Assembly: GCA_964593725.1 (NCBI GenBank)
Contig: CAZQJS010000017.1
Location: 1 to 51,034 of the forward strand
Direction: 5' to 3'
DNA from: JAIOSM01 sp964593725
Lineage (GTDB): Bacteria > Desulfobacterota > Desulfobacteria > Desulfobacterales > Desulfobacteraceae
Length of the DNA stretch: 51,034 nucleotides
Shown here: one piece after another, positions 39,790 to 48,451 of the stretch
How positions within the stretch are numbered: position 1 is the first letter of the stretch
Layout of the letters: the number at the start of each line of letters is the position of its first letter
Notes under the pieces: generated by a model
What the model was told of the DNA's origin: nothing
Databases searched by the model: none
What the model saw: the letters and a program-made list of their open reading frames with translations, nothing else
Translations under genes and position numbers: made by a program

Positions 39790-40912
39790 CAAACCATTCA
39801 ACAGGACGTCTTAAGGTTACAGGGTCAGGATATTTATCAACATAGCCCACACGGAGCATAAAATGGGGAACCATTCCGGAATCATGATTCTTCCTGATAT
39901 TTTTCTGCCCGTTTTCCTCTTCAAGGGTCTGGGTCATGGGATGGATTGCAATATTTCTCTCCCTTGCAATTAATGCCATACGCTGGAAACGCTGACCTGA
40001 ATCCAGCAAATCGGCAGGCAGGTTACCATTGCCTGTGATCACCAGCCACCCTCCTCCCTGGCGCACCTGTTTAATGGTTTTTTCAATTCCCTTCTGCCTG
40101 AACCTTTTGCCGGTAACATCCCTTTTATCCATGAAGTTTTTTACATACCAACCTGCAATACCGTTTATCTCCATGCTTTTAACTGACAAGCCGTCCCTGA
40201 ACTTTTCCACGTCTTTATCCTTAAACCTTATCCATCGGGACAATTCCTCCTGGGCATTATCATTCCTTGTCTGAATCGTAAAATTTTCAATGGCCTGTTC
40301 CTCCATAAAGCGTGCATGGCGGCTTTTACGCGGGAAATAGTAAAGGCCTGGGCCGCTTTTCTGCTCAAAGGCCTTTACATCCTCCATGGAAAGTTCCCGG
40401 GGCAGCATACCGCCCTTAACAGTCCTGCGCATGGCAAGTCTGTGTAAAGGATAATCCACGGGCCTGTCTTTTTTAAATATTATCTCAGCCACCTCCCTGC
40501 TCCTGGTGTTTTCTGCAATGATATTTACATGGGTGCTGAGCCCTTCCTGTCCTGCTGCAATATTGATATTTTCCATAAAAGCCCCAAGGGATAGAATACT
40601 TTCATGCATGTCAGGGTCAACAGCCAGAAGCCTGCGGCTCTTATCAAGTTCAATAATAAATTGATTCCTGCTGACCTGCCTTACAAGCCACGGCTGACTG
40701 TTATGGCCGCTGGGGGCAAGGGATGCATAGTATAGAATTTTATATATTTTTTCATCCAGCCCCATATCATTTCTAAACCCCCCCGGGGATTTTATTTGTG
40801 CAGCCATTAATCTGTATCTTAAGTTTTCTTTGCATGCAGAAAACAAAAAGCTCCCCCCCAGTATGGAACCTGCTGCTGCCATACTCTTTTTAATAAATAC
40901 TCTGCGTCTCAT
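39782..40912 (-). CDS. Exported Acg-family FMN-binding nitroreductase-like protein
   Basis: 376 residues. The N-terminus RRRVFIKKSM is a twin-arginine signal, followed by a hydrophobic stretch ending in LFSAC, a possible lipobox, so export in folded form with FMN is likely. YASLAPSGHNSQPW near residue 66 is the FMN-binding signature of the Acg/nitroreductase group, and RRTVKGGMLP and GWLVITGNG lie further on. The lack of an obvious second half-site is normal for Acg proteins, which are internal fusions. The TetR gene 57 bases upstream on the same strand probably controls it. The substrate is unknown. Confidence 0.88.
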   Translation of the reverse strand: MRRRVFIKKSMAAAGSILGGSFLFSACKENLRYRLMAAQIKSPGGFRNDMGLDEKIYKILYYASLAPSGHNSQPWLVRQVSRNQFIIELDKSRRLLAVDPDMHESILSLGAFMENINIAAGQEGLSTHVNIIAENTRSREVAEIIFKKDRPVDYPLHRLAMRRTVKGGMLPRELSMEDVKAFEQKSGPGLYYFPRKSRHARFMEEQAIENFTIQTRNDNAQEELSRWIRFKDKDVEKFRDGLSVKSMEINGIAGWYVKNFMDKRDVTGKRFRQKGIEKTIKQVRQGGGWLVITGNGNLPADLLDSGQRFQRMALIARERNIAIHPMTQTLEEENGQKNIRKNHDSGMVPHFMLRVGYVDKYPDPVTLRRPVEWFVR

Positions 40913-40969
40913 TTTATTGAGTTCCTCCTGATAATGTCACCATAAAGTGACTTAACAAATTAAAAAAAA

Positions 40970-41605
40970 CTATCTGTCCATGGATATAACACTCCGGATA
41001 ATCATGTCCATGGCATTTTCCAGACGTTCCCAGCCAGATTCTTTACCAAGTTCAATCCCTGCATAAATATCAATATTCCTGGATCTTAATACAAGATAAC
41101 TTATGGCACTGCCAAACAGTGCTGCAATAGCCTGCAGCTCTTGCCCGGCCATATTTGCAGGCATGAACATATTAAAAAATTCCCTGATACTTTTCTCCCG
41201 GACATCTTCAAGCTGGACTGTCAGCTCATTTCTTTCGCTCATTTCCCAGATCATGATCTCAAGGGTTACCGGCCTTGATTTTAACGCTTTAATAAAATTC
41301 CTGGCAGCCATTGATAATTTTTCCTGGAGAGGCAGCCGGGTAAAGGCCATGGGATCACCCCCTGCAAGCTCCCTGGCAGTGGGCCAGAAATTACCCTCTT
41401 TTCCATAGGCAGCAATCAGCCCGGGAAGACCGCCAAAATACCTGTATATCAAAACCTTATCCACGCCTGCCTGCCTTGCAAGGGCATTTATTCCCAGGGC
41501 CTTGAATCCTTTTTTGGCAAGGAGAGTACCCACAGCATCAATGAGGCGTTTCCGGGTAATACTTTTATTCCTGATCACAACGGGTTTGTTTTCATTAGTA
41601 TTCAT
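40970..41605 (-). CDS. TetR-family transcriptional repressor
   Basis: 211 residues from the ATG at 41605; the open frame extends 13 codons upstream only to a non-ATG codon. The N-terminal HTH reads TRKRLIDAVGTLLAKKGFKA, then LGINALARQAGVDKVLIYRYFGG, the standard TetR signature. The C-terminal ligand domain is helical. It is transcribed ahead of the nitroreductase gene. A perfect 14-bp palindrome 16 bases upstream of its start is the likely autoregulatory operator. Confidence 0.92.
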   Translation of the reverse strand: MNTNENKPVVIRNKSITRKRLIDAVGTLLAKKGFKALGINALARQAGVDKVLIYRYFGGLPGLIAAYGKEGNFWPTARELAGGDPMAFTRLPLQEKLSMAARNFIKALKSRPVTLEIMIWEMSERNELTVQLEDVREKSIREFFNMFMPANMAGQELQAIAALFGSAISYLVLRSRNIDIYAGIELGKESGWERLENAMDMIIRSVISMDR

Positions 41606-41621
41606 AACAATCTTATTGTTA

Positions 41622-41635
41622 TCACCGGCCGGTGA
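41622..41635. promoter_or_regulatory. Perfect palindromic operator candidate for TetR
   Basis: TCACCGGCCGGTGA, a 14-bp perfect palindrome, much more GC-rich than its AT-rich surroundings. It lies 16 bases before the TetR start codon and 131 bases before the divergent triple-GAF kinase gene. Confidence 0.65.
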
Positions 41636-41766
41636 CAAAATCAAGTATACAAAAAAAAATAAAAGTGATATTATTAGAAAAAATACAAAAAAATCGTCAT
41701 TAAACTATAATCTACAAAACAGGTTTTGCAATTTATCGCTTAAAACATTATTGGAGTTGATGGACA

Positions 41767-44700
41767 GTGAAATTCCTTAAGAGCCATAAAAGGCGAAAAA
41801 ATCTGCCGCGGCAGCAATGGACAAACAGTGAAAAACTTACCCAGGTGCTCTTTAAAATTGCCAATGCAGTGAATACAACAGACAATCTTGATGAATTATT
41901 TGAATCAATTCACAAGTCCCTTGAAAACATCGTGGATGCAGTAAACTTTTACATTGCTCTCTACGATAGAAAAAACGATACAATCTCATTCCCCTATAAC
42001 ATGGATCTGCGGGATGGCACCCTCCAGGAGATCAGGCAGGCAAAAAAATCAAGCTCCCTTACCAATGAAGTTATACAAAAGGAGAAAGCACTTTTTTTTA
42101 CAAAACAGGAGATAATATCCAGAGCTGCCAGGATGAATATGGAGGTGACCGGAACACCCGCTGAACTCTGGCTTGGAGTCCCTTTAAAAACAAAAACCGA
42201 GGTTATAGGTGCAATTGTCATCCAAAGCTATGACAGTGCAACCATCTATGATCAGAATGATATGGATCTGCTCATCGCTGTTTCAGACCAGGTGGCCCTG
42301 GCCATTAACAGGAAACTTGCAGAAGATGCAAGAAATAAAAGCGAGGCTATTAACAAAGCACTTTTCGCAATATCCAATGCTGCCAATACATCCCTGAGCC
42401 TGGGTGATCTCTATGAATCAATTCACAACTCCCTGAATAAAATCATGGATCTTTCCAATTTTTATATTGCACTTTATAATAAAGAAAAAGATGTCCTCTC
42501 TTTCCCCTATTTTATTGACGAAAAAGACCCGCTTGACTCAATAAGAATAATTGAAAATGTCATGGATCCTTTAAGCCCTTCCACAACAGCCTGGGTTATT
42601 CAATCGGGCAGGCCCCATCTTTTTAACAGAGATTATTTAATTGCCCACATGGAAAAAATCAATAAGCCCTTTGTCGGAACACCTCCTTCTGTATGGATGG
42701 GCAGCCCGTTAAAAATAAAGGGTCAGGTTATTGGTGCCATGGTTGCCCAGAGTTACGCATCCAAAAACCTCTATGACCAACATGACCTTGAAATATTCAA
42801 CTCTGTCTCAGACCAGGTGGCTCTGGCCATTGAGCGTAAGAGGGCACAGGATGCCGAAACTGAAAGCAAGACAATCAATAAGGCTCTGTTTTCCATCTCA
42901 AATGCAGTGAACACCACTGAAAACCTGGACGAACTTTACATCTCTATCCATAAAACCCTTGGGAAAATAGTTGATGTTACAAATTTCATGATCGGTATAT
43001 ACAATGTTGAAAAAGATACCATATCCTATTCATATTATAAGGATGAAAACAATAATGATTACAGTGATGTATACAATGTAAGCAAGGCAGGTATCCTGGC
43101 ATCTGAAGTGATAAATCTTAAAGAACCCCTGTTCATAAACAAAGGCCAGATCCTTGAATGGGCTGACAAGAAAGGATTTGTCATAACCGAAGCAATCCCT
43201 GAACAATGGCTTGGTATTCCATTAAAAATCAAAAAAAAGGTGAGCGGAGTGATTGTGGTCCAGAGCTATTCCAATCCTGAACTGTATACAAAAAAAGATG
43301 TTGAAATACTCATATCCATCTCAGACCAGATCGCCCTGGCCATTGACAGAAAGCGCTCACAGGAAGAGCTGCGCATTGCAAAGGAGGCTGCCGAGGCAAG
43401 TGCTGAATCAAAAAGTGAATTTTTAGCAAACATGAGTCATGAGATACGAACTCCCATGAATGCCATCATGGGGCTTACCGAGCTTATTTTAAAAACTGAC
43501 CTTACCTTGATACAAAGGGATTATTTAAACAAAATAAAATCGTCCAGCACATCACTCCTTGGAATCATAAATGACATACTTGATTTTTCAAAAATCGATG
43601 CAGGAAAGATGGATATTGAAAAGATTAATTTTAAACTGGATGATGTTCTGGACAGCCTGTCTGACATGTTTTCCAATAAAACAGCCCAGAAAAATATAGA
43701 ACTTATCATATCAATGGCCGATGATATACCCATGAACCTGGTTGGTGATCCCCTGCGCTTAAGACAGGCCCTGATTAATCTTACGGGAAATGCTGTCAAG
43801 TTTACAGACAAAGGGGAAGTCATTGTTGCTGTTTCGAAATTAGAAGCCAGGGGCGGCAGTATAAAGCTTAAATTTACAATTAAAGATACAGGCATTGGTA
43901 TTCCTGAAGCAAGACTGGAAACGCTTTTTGACTCCTTTGTCCAGGCCGACGGTTCAACAACAAGGAAATATGGCGGAACAGGTCTTGGCCTTTCCATTTC
44001 CAAACAATTGATTGAACTTATGGGAGGAGCAATAGATGTCAAAAGTACGGTTGGGAAAGGCACGCAATTCGATTTTTACCTGCCCTTTAAAAAGAAAAAA
44101 ATGAAGCCTGTGAAAAAAAAGTACCTGGATACTGACCTCATCGGTTTAAAAGTACTTGTTGTTGACGACAATAAGGCTGCAAGGGATATTATGCATGCAA
44201 CCCTGTCATCCTTTCACTTTAATGTTAAAATTCTGGATTCCGGTGAGACTATCATCCAGGAACTTATCAAAGCCGATAAAACGGGAAAGCCCTATGAGCT
44301 TATAATGCTTGACCTGATAATGCCTGGCATTGACGGCATTGAAACGGCAAAACGAATCAGACAGAACCACACCGTGTCTGATATTCCCATTATAATGATG
44401 ACAGGATTTGGCAGGGAAGAGACCATGCTTGAAGCAAAAAAGGCAAACATAAATGCCTTTTTAATGAAACCTGTAAAACAATCAATACTTCTTGATACAA
44501 TCATGGATGTGTTTGGTAAAAAAACAGACGTGGATATTACAGAGCCTTTTAAAGAGGAAAAAACAGACTTAAAAATGCTGGGCAGCCTGAAAATTCTGCT
44601 GGTGGAGGACAATGATATAAACCAGCTTGTGGCTTCAAAAATCCTTGAAGAGGTTGGGGCACAAGTAACCATTGCTTCCAATGGCGCCATGGCTGTAAAA

Positions 44701-45660
44701 ATTCTGGAAAAGGATGAATTTGATGTTGTTTTAATGGATATCCAGATGCCTGAAATGGATGGTTATGATGCAACATATCAAATCAGAAACAACCTGAACC
44801 TGAAAAGGCTCCCGGTTGTTGCCATGACAGCCCATGCAATGTCAGGGGACAGAAAAAAATGCCTTGATGCCGGCATGGATGATTATATCTCAAAACCAAT
44901 TGATCCTGATCTGTTATATTCAAAACTTGCCAAATACGTAAAAACAGATGGAAAGATAAACCTGTCAGAACCGATAAAAAATAAGAAAAAGTCTGATTAT
45001 ACAGAAAAGGGATCAACCATTGAACTTCCGGATGAACTGCCGGGTATTGATATCAAAGCAGGTCTGATGCGGTTCATGGGCAATAAGAAGCTCTATATTG
45101 AACTCTTCTCAAATTTTATCAGGGAGCACCAGAACTGTACTGAAAAAATTAAAAATTTTCTCAATGCAAAAAATATTGAACAAGCCCGGAATTACCTCCA
45201 CAGCATCAAGGGAACCGCAGGTAACCTGTCTGCAACAAGTTTCCATAAATCTGCGGCATCCCTTGAATCTTCCATTAAAAAAAGCAGTGGGATGCCCGGC
45301 AAAACATTATTGGCTGAATTTGAAAGTGCCTTTCTTGAAACCAGGGAAAGTTTCAAAATAGTACAAAAGCTTTTTGATGGGCAGCAAAGTAAAAAGACAG
45401 AAGATGATGAACCAGAATCAACTCATGCTGATATGGAAAACAGGGTTAAACTGCTGCATGAAAAGATTCAGCTTAATGAGCTTGAAGCAATAGATCTTTT
45501 TGTCCATGTTAGAAAAATGATAAAAAACAGAATACCGGAAAGGGATGTTAATGCCCTTGACAGAGCAATCAAAGATTTTGATTTTGACGGTGCAGGAGAC
45601 ATGATCCACACAATTGCCCGCACTTTAAATATCAATTTACAGGAAAGAGATAATGGTTAA
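41767..45660 (+). CDS. Triple-GAF hybrid histidine kinase with two receivers and HPt domain
   Basis: 1,297 residues from a GTG start. Three tandem GAF domains at about 20-185, 193-360 and 370-530 share the pattern FxISNAxNT...LDELxxSIHKxL...FYIALY, so they arose by internal duplication. HisKA follows (H558 in NMSHEIRTPMN), then HATPase (NLTGNAVKFTD, DTGIGIP, GGTGLGLSIS). Receiver 1 has D849, receiver 2 D991, and the HPt domain carries H1145 (YLHSIKGTAGN). It has no membrane helix and is cytoplasmic. Its 3' end overlaps the REC-GGDEF gene by 8 bases, so it probably phosphorylates that protein. Confidence 0.95.
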   Translation: MKFLKSHKRRKNLPRQQWTNSEKLTQVLFKIANAVNTTDNLDELFESIHKSLENIVDAVNFYIALYDRKNDTISFPYNMDLRDGTLQEIRQAKKSSSLTNEVIQKEKALFFTKQEIISRAARMNMEVTGTPAELWLGVPLKTKTEVIGAIVIQSYDSATIYDQNDMDLLIAVSDQVALAINRKLAEDARNKSEAINKALFAISNAANTSLSLGDLYESIHNSLNKIMDLSNFYIALYNKEKDVLSFPYFIDEKDPLDSIRIIENVMDPLSPSTTAWVIQSGRPHLFNRDYLIAHMEKINKPFVGTPPSVWMGSPLKIKGQVIGAMVAQSYASKNLYDQHDLEIFNSVSDQVALAIERKRAQDAETESKTINKALFSISNAVNTTENLDELYISIHKTLGKIVDVTNFMIGIYNVEKDTISYSYYKDENNNDYSDVYNVSKAGILASEVINLKEPLFINKGQILEWADKKGFVITEAIPEQWLGIPLKIKKKVSGVIVVQSYSNPELYTKKDVEILISISDQIALAIDRKRSQEELRIAKEAAEASAESKSEFLANMSHEIRTPMNAIMGLTELILKTDLTLIQRDYLNKIKSSSTSLLGIINDILDFSKIDAGKMDIEKINFKLDDVLDSLSDMFSNKTAQKNIELIISMADDIPMNLVGDPLRLRQALINLTGNAVKFTDKGEVIVAVSKLEARGGSIKLKFTIKDTGIGIPEARLETLFDSFVQADGSTTRKYGGTGLGLSISKQLIELMGGAIDVKSTVGKGTQFDFYLPFKKKKMKPVKKKYLDTDLIGLKVLVVDDNKAARDIMHATLSSFHFNVKILDSGETIIQELIKADKTGKPYELIMLDLIMPGIDGIETAKRIRQNHTVSDIPIIMMTGFGREETMLEAKKANINAFLMKPVKQSILLDTIMDVFGKKTDVDITEPFKEEKTDLKMLGSLKILLVEDNDINQLVASKILEEVGAQVTIASNGAMAVKILEKDEFDVVLMDIQMPEMDGYDATYQIRNNLNLKRLPVVAMTAHAMSGDRKKCLDAGMDDYISKPIDPDLLYSKLAKYVKTDGKINLSEPIKNKKKSDYTEKGSTIELPDELPGIDIKAGLMRFMGNKKLYIELFSNFIREHQNCTEKIKNFLNAKNIEQARNYLHSIKGTAGNLSATSFHKSAASLESSIKKSSGMPGKTLLAEFESAFLETRESFKIVQKLFDGQQSKKTEDDEPESTHADMENRVKLLHEKIQLNELEAIDLFVHVRKMIKNRIPERDVNALDRAIKDFDFDGAGDMIHTIARTLNINLQERDNG

Positions 45661-46573
45661 TTATTCAGCCCGTTCAATCGTGCTTATTGTTGATGATCAG
45701 CCAGCCAATATCAGGATGCTGGGTGAAGCTTTAAAGGACGATTTTCAAATAAAAATGGCCACTTCCGGCCGAAAAGCCATTGAAATCGCCAATGCCAATG
45801 ACCCGCCCGATCTTATCCTCCTGGATATTATCATGCCGGGAATTGACGGATATGAGGTGTGCAGACAGCTTAAAAAGAATCACAGAACAGAAAAAATTCC
45901 AATTATTTTCATCACTGCCAAGGATCAGGAAAAGGATGAAACCCGGGGGCTTGACCTGGGAGCTGTGGATTATATTACAAAGCCTTTCAGTCTTCCCATA
46001 GTTAAGGCAAGGGTTAAGACACATCTGGAATTGAAAAGACATCGGGATATCCTGGAAGATCTGTCAACCCTGGACGGTTTAACCGGCATACCCAACCGGA
46101 GGAAATTTGATGCATACCTTAAAATTGAATGGAGAAGAGCTGTCAGAGCATCCTATCCATTGTCATTGATCATGATTGATATTGATTATTTTAAGCTTTT
46201 CAATGACAATTACGGCCATGATATGGGAGATGAGTGCCTGAAAAAAGTTGCTAAAAACCTTACCATGACAGCAAAAAGATCCAGTGATTTCATCGCAAGG
46301 TATGGCGGAGAAGAGTTTGTCAGCATACTTCCCAATACTCCCCTGGAAAAGGCAGCCCAGTTTGCTGAATTTTTAAGGCGTAATATAGAAGAATTAAATA
46401 TTACACATGCTTTTTCCCCGGCATCAGACAGGGTCACCATAAGCCTTGGCCTGGCCATGACCATTCCAACAATTGGCAAATCCCATGATCTTTTGATCAA
46501 AAGCGCTGATAAAGCTTTATACAAAGCCAAGGCCAATGGAAAAAACAGAATTAAGTGCAGCGATCCCTTTTAA
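45653..46573 (+). CDS. Response regulator diguanylate cyclase (REC-GGDEF)
   Basis: 306 residues. A receiver at 8-125 has D58 (LILLDIIMPG) and the conserved Lys in YITKPF. A GGDEF domain at 135-300 has GGEEF at 218-222, the active A-site, and RSSD at 209-212, an RxxD inhibitory site five residues ahead, so feedback inhibition by c-di-GMP is expected. It makes c-di-GMP from two GTP. It overlaps the triple-GAF kinase gene, its likely phosphodonor. Confidence 0.95.
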   Translation: MVNYSARSIVLIVDDQPANIRMLGEALKDDFQIKMATSGRKAIEIANANDPPDLILLDIIMPGIDGYEVCRQLKKNHRTEKIPIIFITAKDQEKDETRGLDLGAVDYITKPFSLPIVKARVKTHLELKRHRDILEDLSTLDGLTGIPNRRKFDAYLKIEWRRAVRASYPLSLIMIDIDYFKLFNDNYGHDMGDECLKKVAKNLTMTAKRSSDFIARYGGEEFVSILPNTPLEKAAQFAEFLRRNIEELNITHAFSPASDRVTISLGLAMTIPTIGKSHDLLIKSADKALYKAKANGKNRIKCSDPF

Positions 46574-46578
46574 GGCCA

Positions 46579-48261
46579 TTACCGTTCTTTCACAACAATC
46601 TCAGAAATCCCTATCTTCCCATGCCCTTTGCGCACAAAAAACTTGATCCACCACATCTCAGGCTTATTAACTTTCAATGTTTTTGTCTGTCCGGGTTTTA
46701 TTGCACCAACCGGGATCAGGGAGCCATCACTCAGGATAAGGACACTGTCAAGGATGCGGCCGTTCTGCAAACCATTACCTGCTGATAGTGATAGTGTTCC
46801 AATGGTTACCGGCTCATCCCACTCCAGGGATACCCACCTGTCCCTGGCACCATTGGCAACCCATTGGGTTTCTATGCTGCGATCCTTGACAAATCCTGCC
46901 CTGTATTTCCTGCCTGCACTATCTGAAACACGTGCTGTTGCTCCCTGGGCAAGGTTTGCTGCTATTATCCTTTTACCAATACTCTTTCCTGTGACCTCAA
47001 TTTCTGCAAGGCCTGCTTTATGCCGTCCCCTGCGGATATAAAGCTTAAGCCAGGTAACCTTTTTATGCCGGGTCTTAAGTGTCTTTGTCTTGTTTGCGCC
47101 CAGGCCGCCATCTATCCAGACAACTGCACCATCGCTGAAAACAAGAAATGCCTCATCTATCCGGCTGGCAGAATCACCAGTCCTTCCCTTCAGCCTGACA
47201 CGGTTAATCTGTACAGCACTTTTCCATGAAAGAAGAATCCACTGGTCTGCACCGCCCTTTGCAACCCATTCAGTCAAAGGGTTACGGTCAACTGCCCTTT
47301 TCCCGGAATGGTTATTATTCAGGGCGCTTGAGACCTGGACAGCTGCTTTTTGAGCAAGGTTTGCTGCAAAAAGTTTCTGCCCGGTTTTTTTCCCCTTTGA
47401 TTGAACAGATGAAATTGACCCTGACACCTCTATTTCACTTAAGCCCACATTATTAACACCTTCACGGATATAATATTTTATCCAGGTGATAGATTTTTTA
47501 TCCACAGATATCTTTCGAAACCGTGCAGCGTCTAAAGCACCAAACTCAATAATTGTCCCGTCACTGAAAATAATATCACTTGACCTTATGTGCACGCTTA
47601 TGTCCTGACGTCTGCCAAGGAGGCCAATGGATTTAATATTAACAGGGTTCTTCCATTTTAAAAGCAGCCATTTCCCCCTGGAACCCCTGGCAGCCCATTC
47701 GGTGTTTTCAATACCATCAATGGCATTTGCTCCTTTAAATCTGCTGCCAATCTGATCAGATACCGTTACTCTGGCAAGAGAAACAAGTGCCCTGGTACTG
47801 CCGCCTTTTATGACTGCTCCGCCTTTTTTGCCCTTGTTAACCGGCTCTTCCCCATTATAAGTACTGTTTAATATCTGAATTATTATATTTCTGTGCCGCC
47901 TACGTTCTCTTGTATCCACATCAGGATTTATGATATCAATGATCTGCTCAATATCACTATCCTGGACTGGTCTTGTAATCTCCCCTTCTGTTCTGCTGTT
48001 TAAAACATCATTCAGCAATTCATCAACAAGTGGATTGCCTGATATCTCAATGTCCCTGGTCAGTACTCTGCGTATGGAATCTTTTTTATTCTCCCGCTGC
48101 CACTTTGCATCTGAATGTGGTGCAAGCACATTGAGCATGGTATCTATTTTCTGTTCCAGATTCTGTTGAGAAGCAGATGATATTCCGGGAGCAATTGTAA
48201 ATATTACAAAAATCACAAATAAACATGTGATAAGGCAGGTTTTAAGATTGATCTTTTTCAT
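46579..48261 (-). CDS. Secreted protein with three discoidin-like repeats
   Basis: 560 residues with a signal peptide (LITCLFVIFVIFTIAPGISS after a KK start). Residues about 30-150 are a helical region with SIRRVLTRDIEISGNPLVDE. Three repeats of about 125 residues follow (near 158-285, 300-430 and 435-560), each with LA...ARVSD, a TEWVAxGxxDxW core, an xLSWxxPVxI strand, FSDGxxxxxG and a final KITWLKxYIRxGxxxxGLSEIEV. This fits the F5/8 type C (discoidin) jelly-roll and suggests binding of sugars or surfaces. It converges on the GGDEF gene with 5 bases between stops. Confidence 0.8.
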   Translation of the reverse strand: MKKINLKTCLITCLFVIFVIFTIAPGISSASQQNLEQKIDTMLNVLAPHSDAKWQRENKKDSIRRVLTRDIEISGNPLVDELLNDVLNSRTEGEITRPVQDSDIEQIIDIINPDVDTRERRRHRNIIIQILNSTYNGEEPVNKGKKGGAVIKGGSTRALVSLARVTVSDQIGSRFKGANAIDGIENTEWAARGSRGKWLLLKWKNPVNIKSIGLLGRRQDISVHIRSSDIIFSDGTIIEFGALDAARFRKISVDKKSITWIKYYIREGVNNVGLSEIEVSGSISSVQSKGKKTGQKLFAANLAQKAAVQVSSALNNNHSGKRAVDRNPLTEWVAKGGADQWILLSWKSAVQINRVRLKGRTGDSASRIDEAFLVFSDGAVVWIDGGLGANKTKTLKTRHKKVTWLKLYIRRGRHKAGLAEIEVTGKSIGKRIIAANLAQGATARVSDSAGRKYRAGFVKDRSIETQWVANGARDRWVSLEWDEPVTIGTLSLSAGNGLQNGRILDSVLILSDGSLIPVGAIKPGQTKTLKVNKPEMWWIKFFVRKGHGKIGISEIVVKER

Positions 48262-48393
48262 GTTCAGCCTTTTTTATTAATTAATATTAAATTCTGTGCA
48301 TTAACAGGCCGGAGCAGAAAAGAGAAAAAAATTTCCCTGAAAATCTTCCTGCCAGGCAATGAATATAGATAAAATAAGAATTTATCTGATGTC

Positions 48394-48428
48394 AAGAAAA
48401 ATATGATTGGCTCCCAATACACGAGCCA
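48394..48428 (-). terminator. Weak intrinsic terminator of the SWIM gene
   Basis: On the minus strand TGGCTC-N9-GAGCCA (48428-48408) is followed by ATCATATTTTTCT. The six-pair stem and short T-run make it weak, but it lies just past the stop at 48452. Confidence 0.35.
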
Positions 48429-48451
48429 GGAGTTTATATCTTATATTCCAC

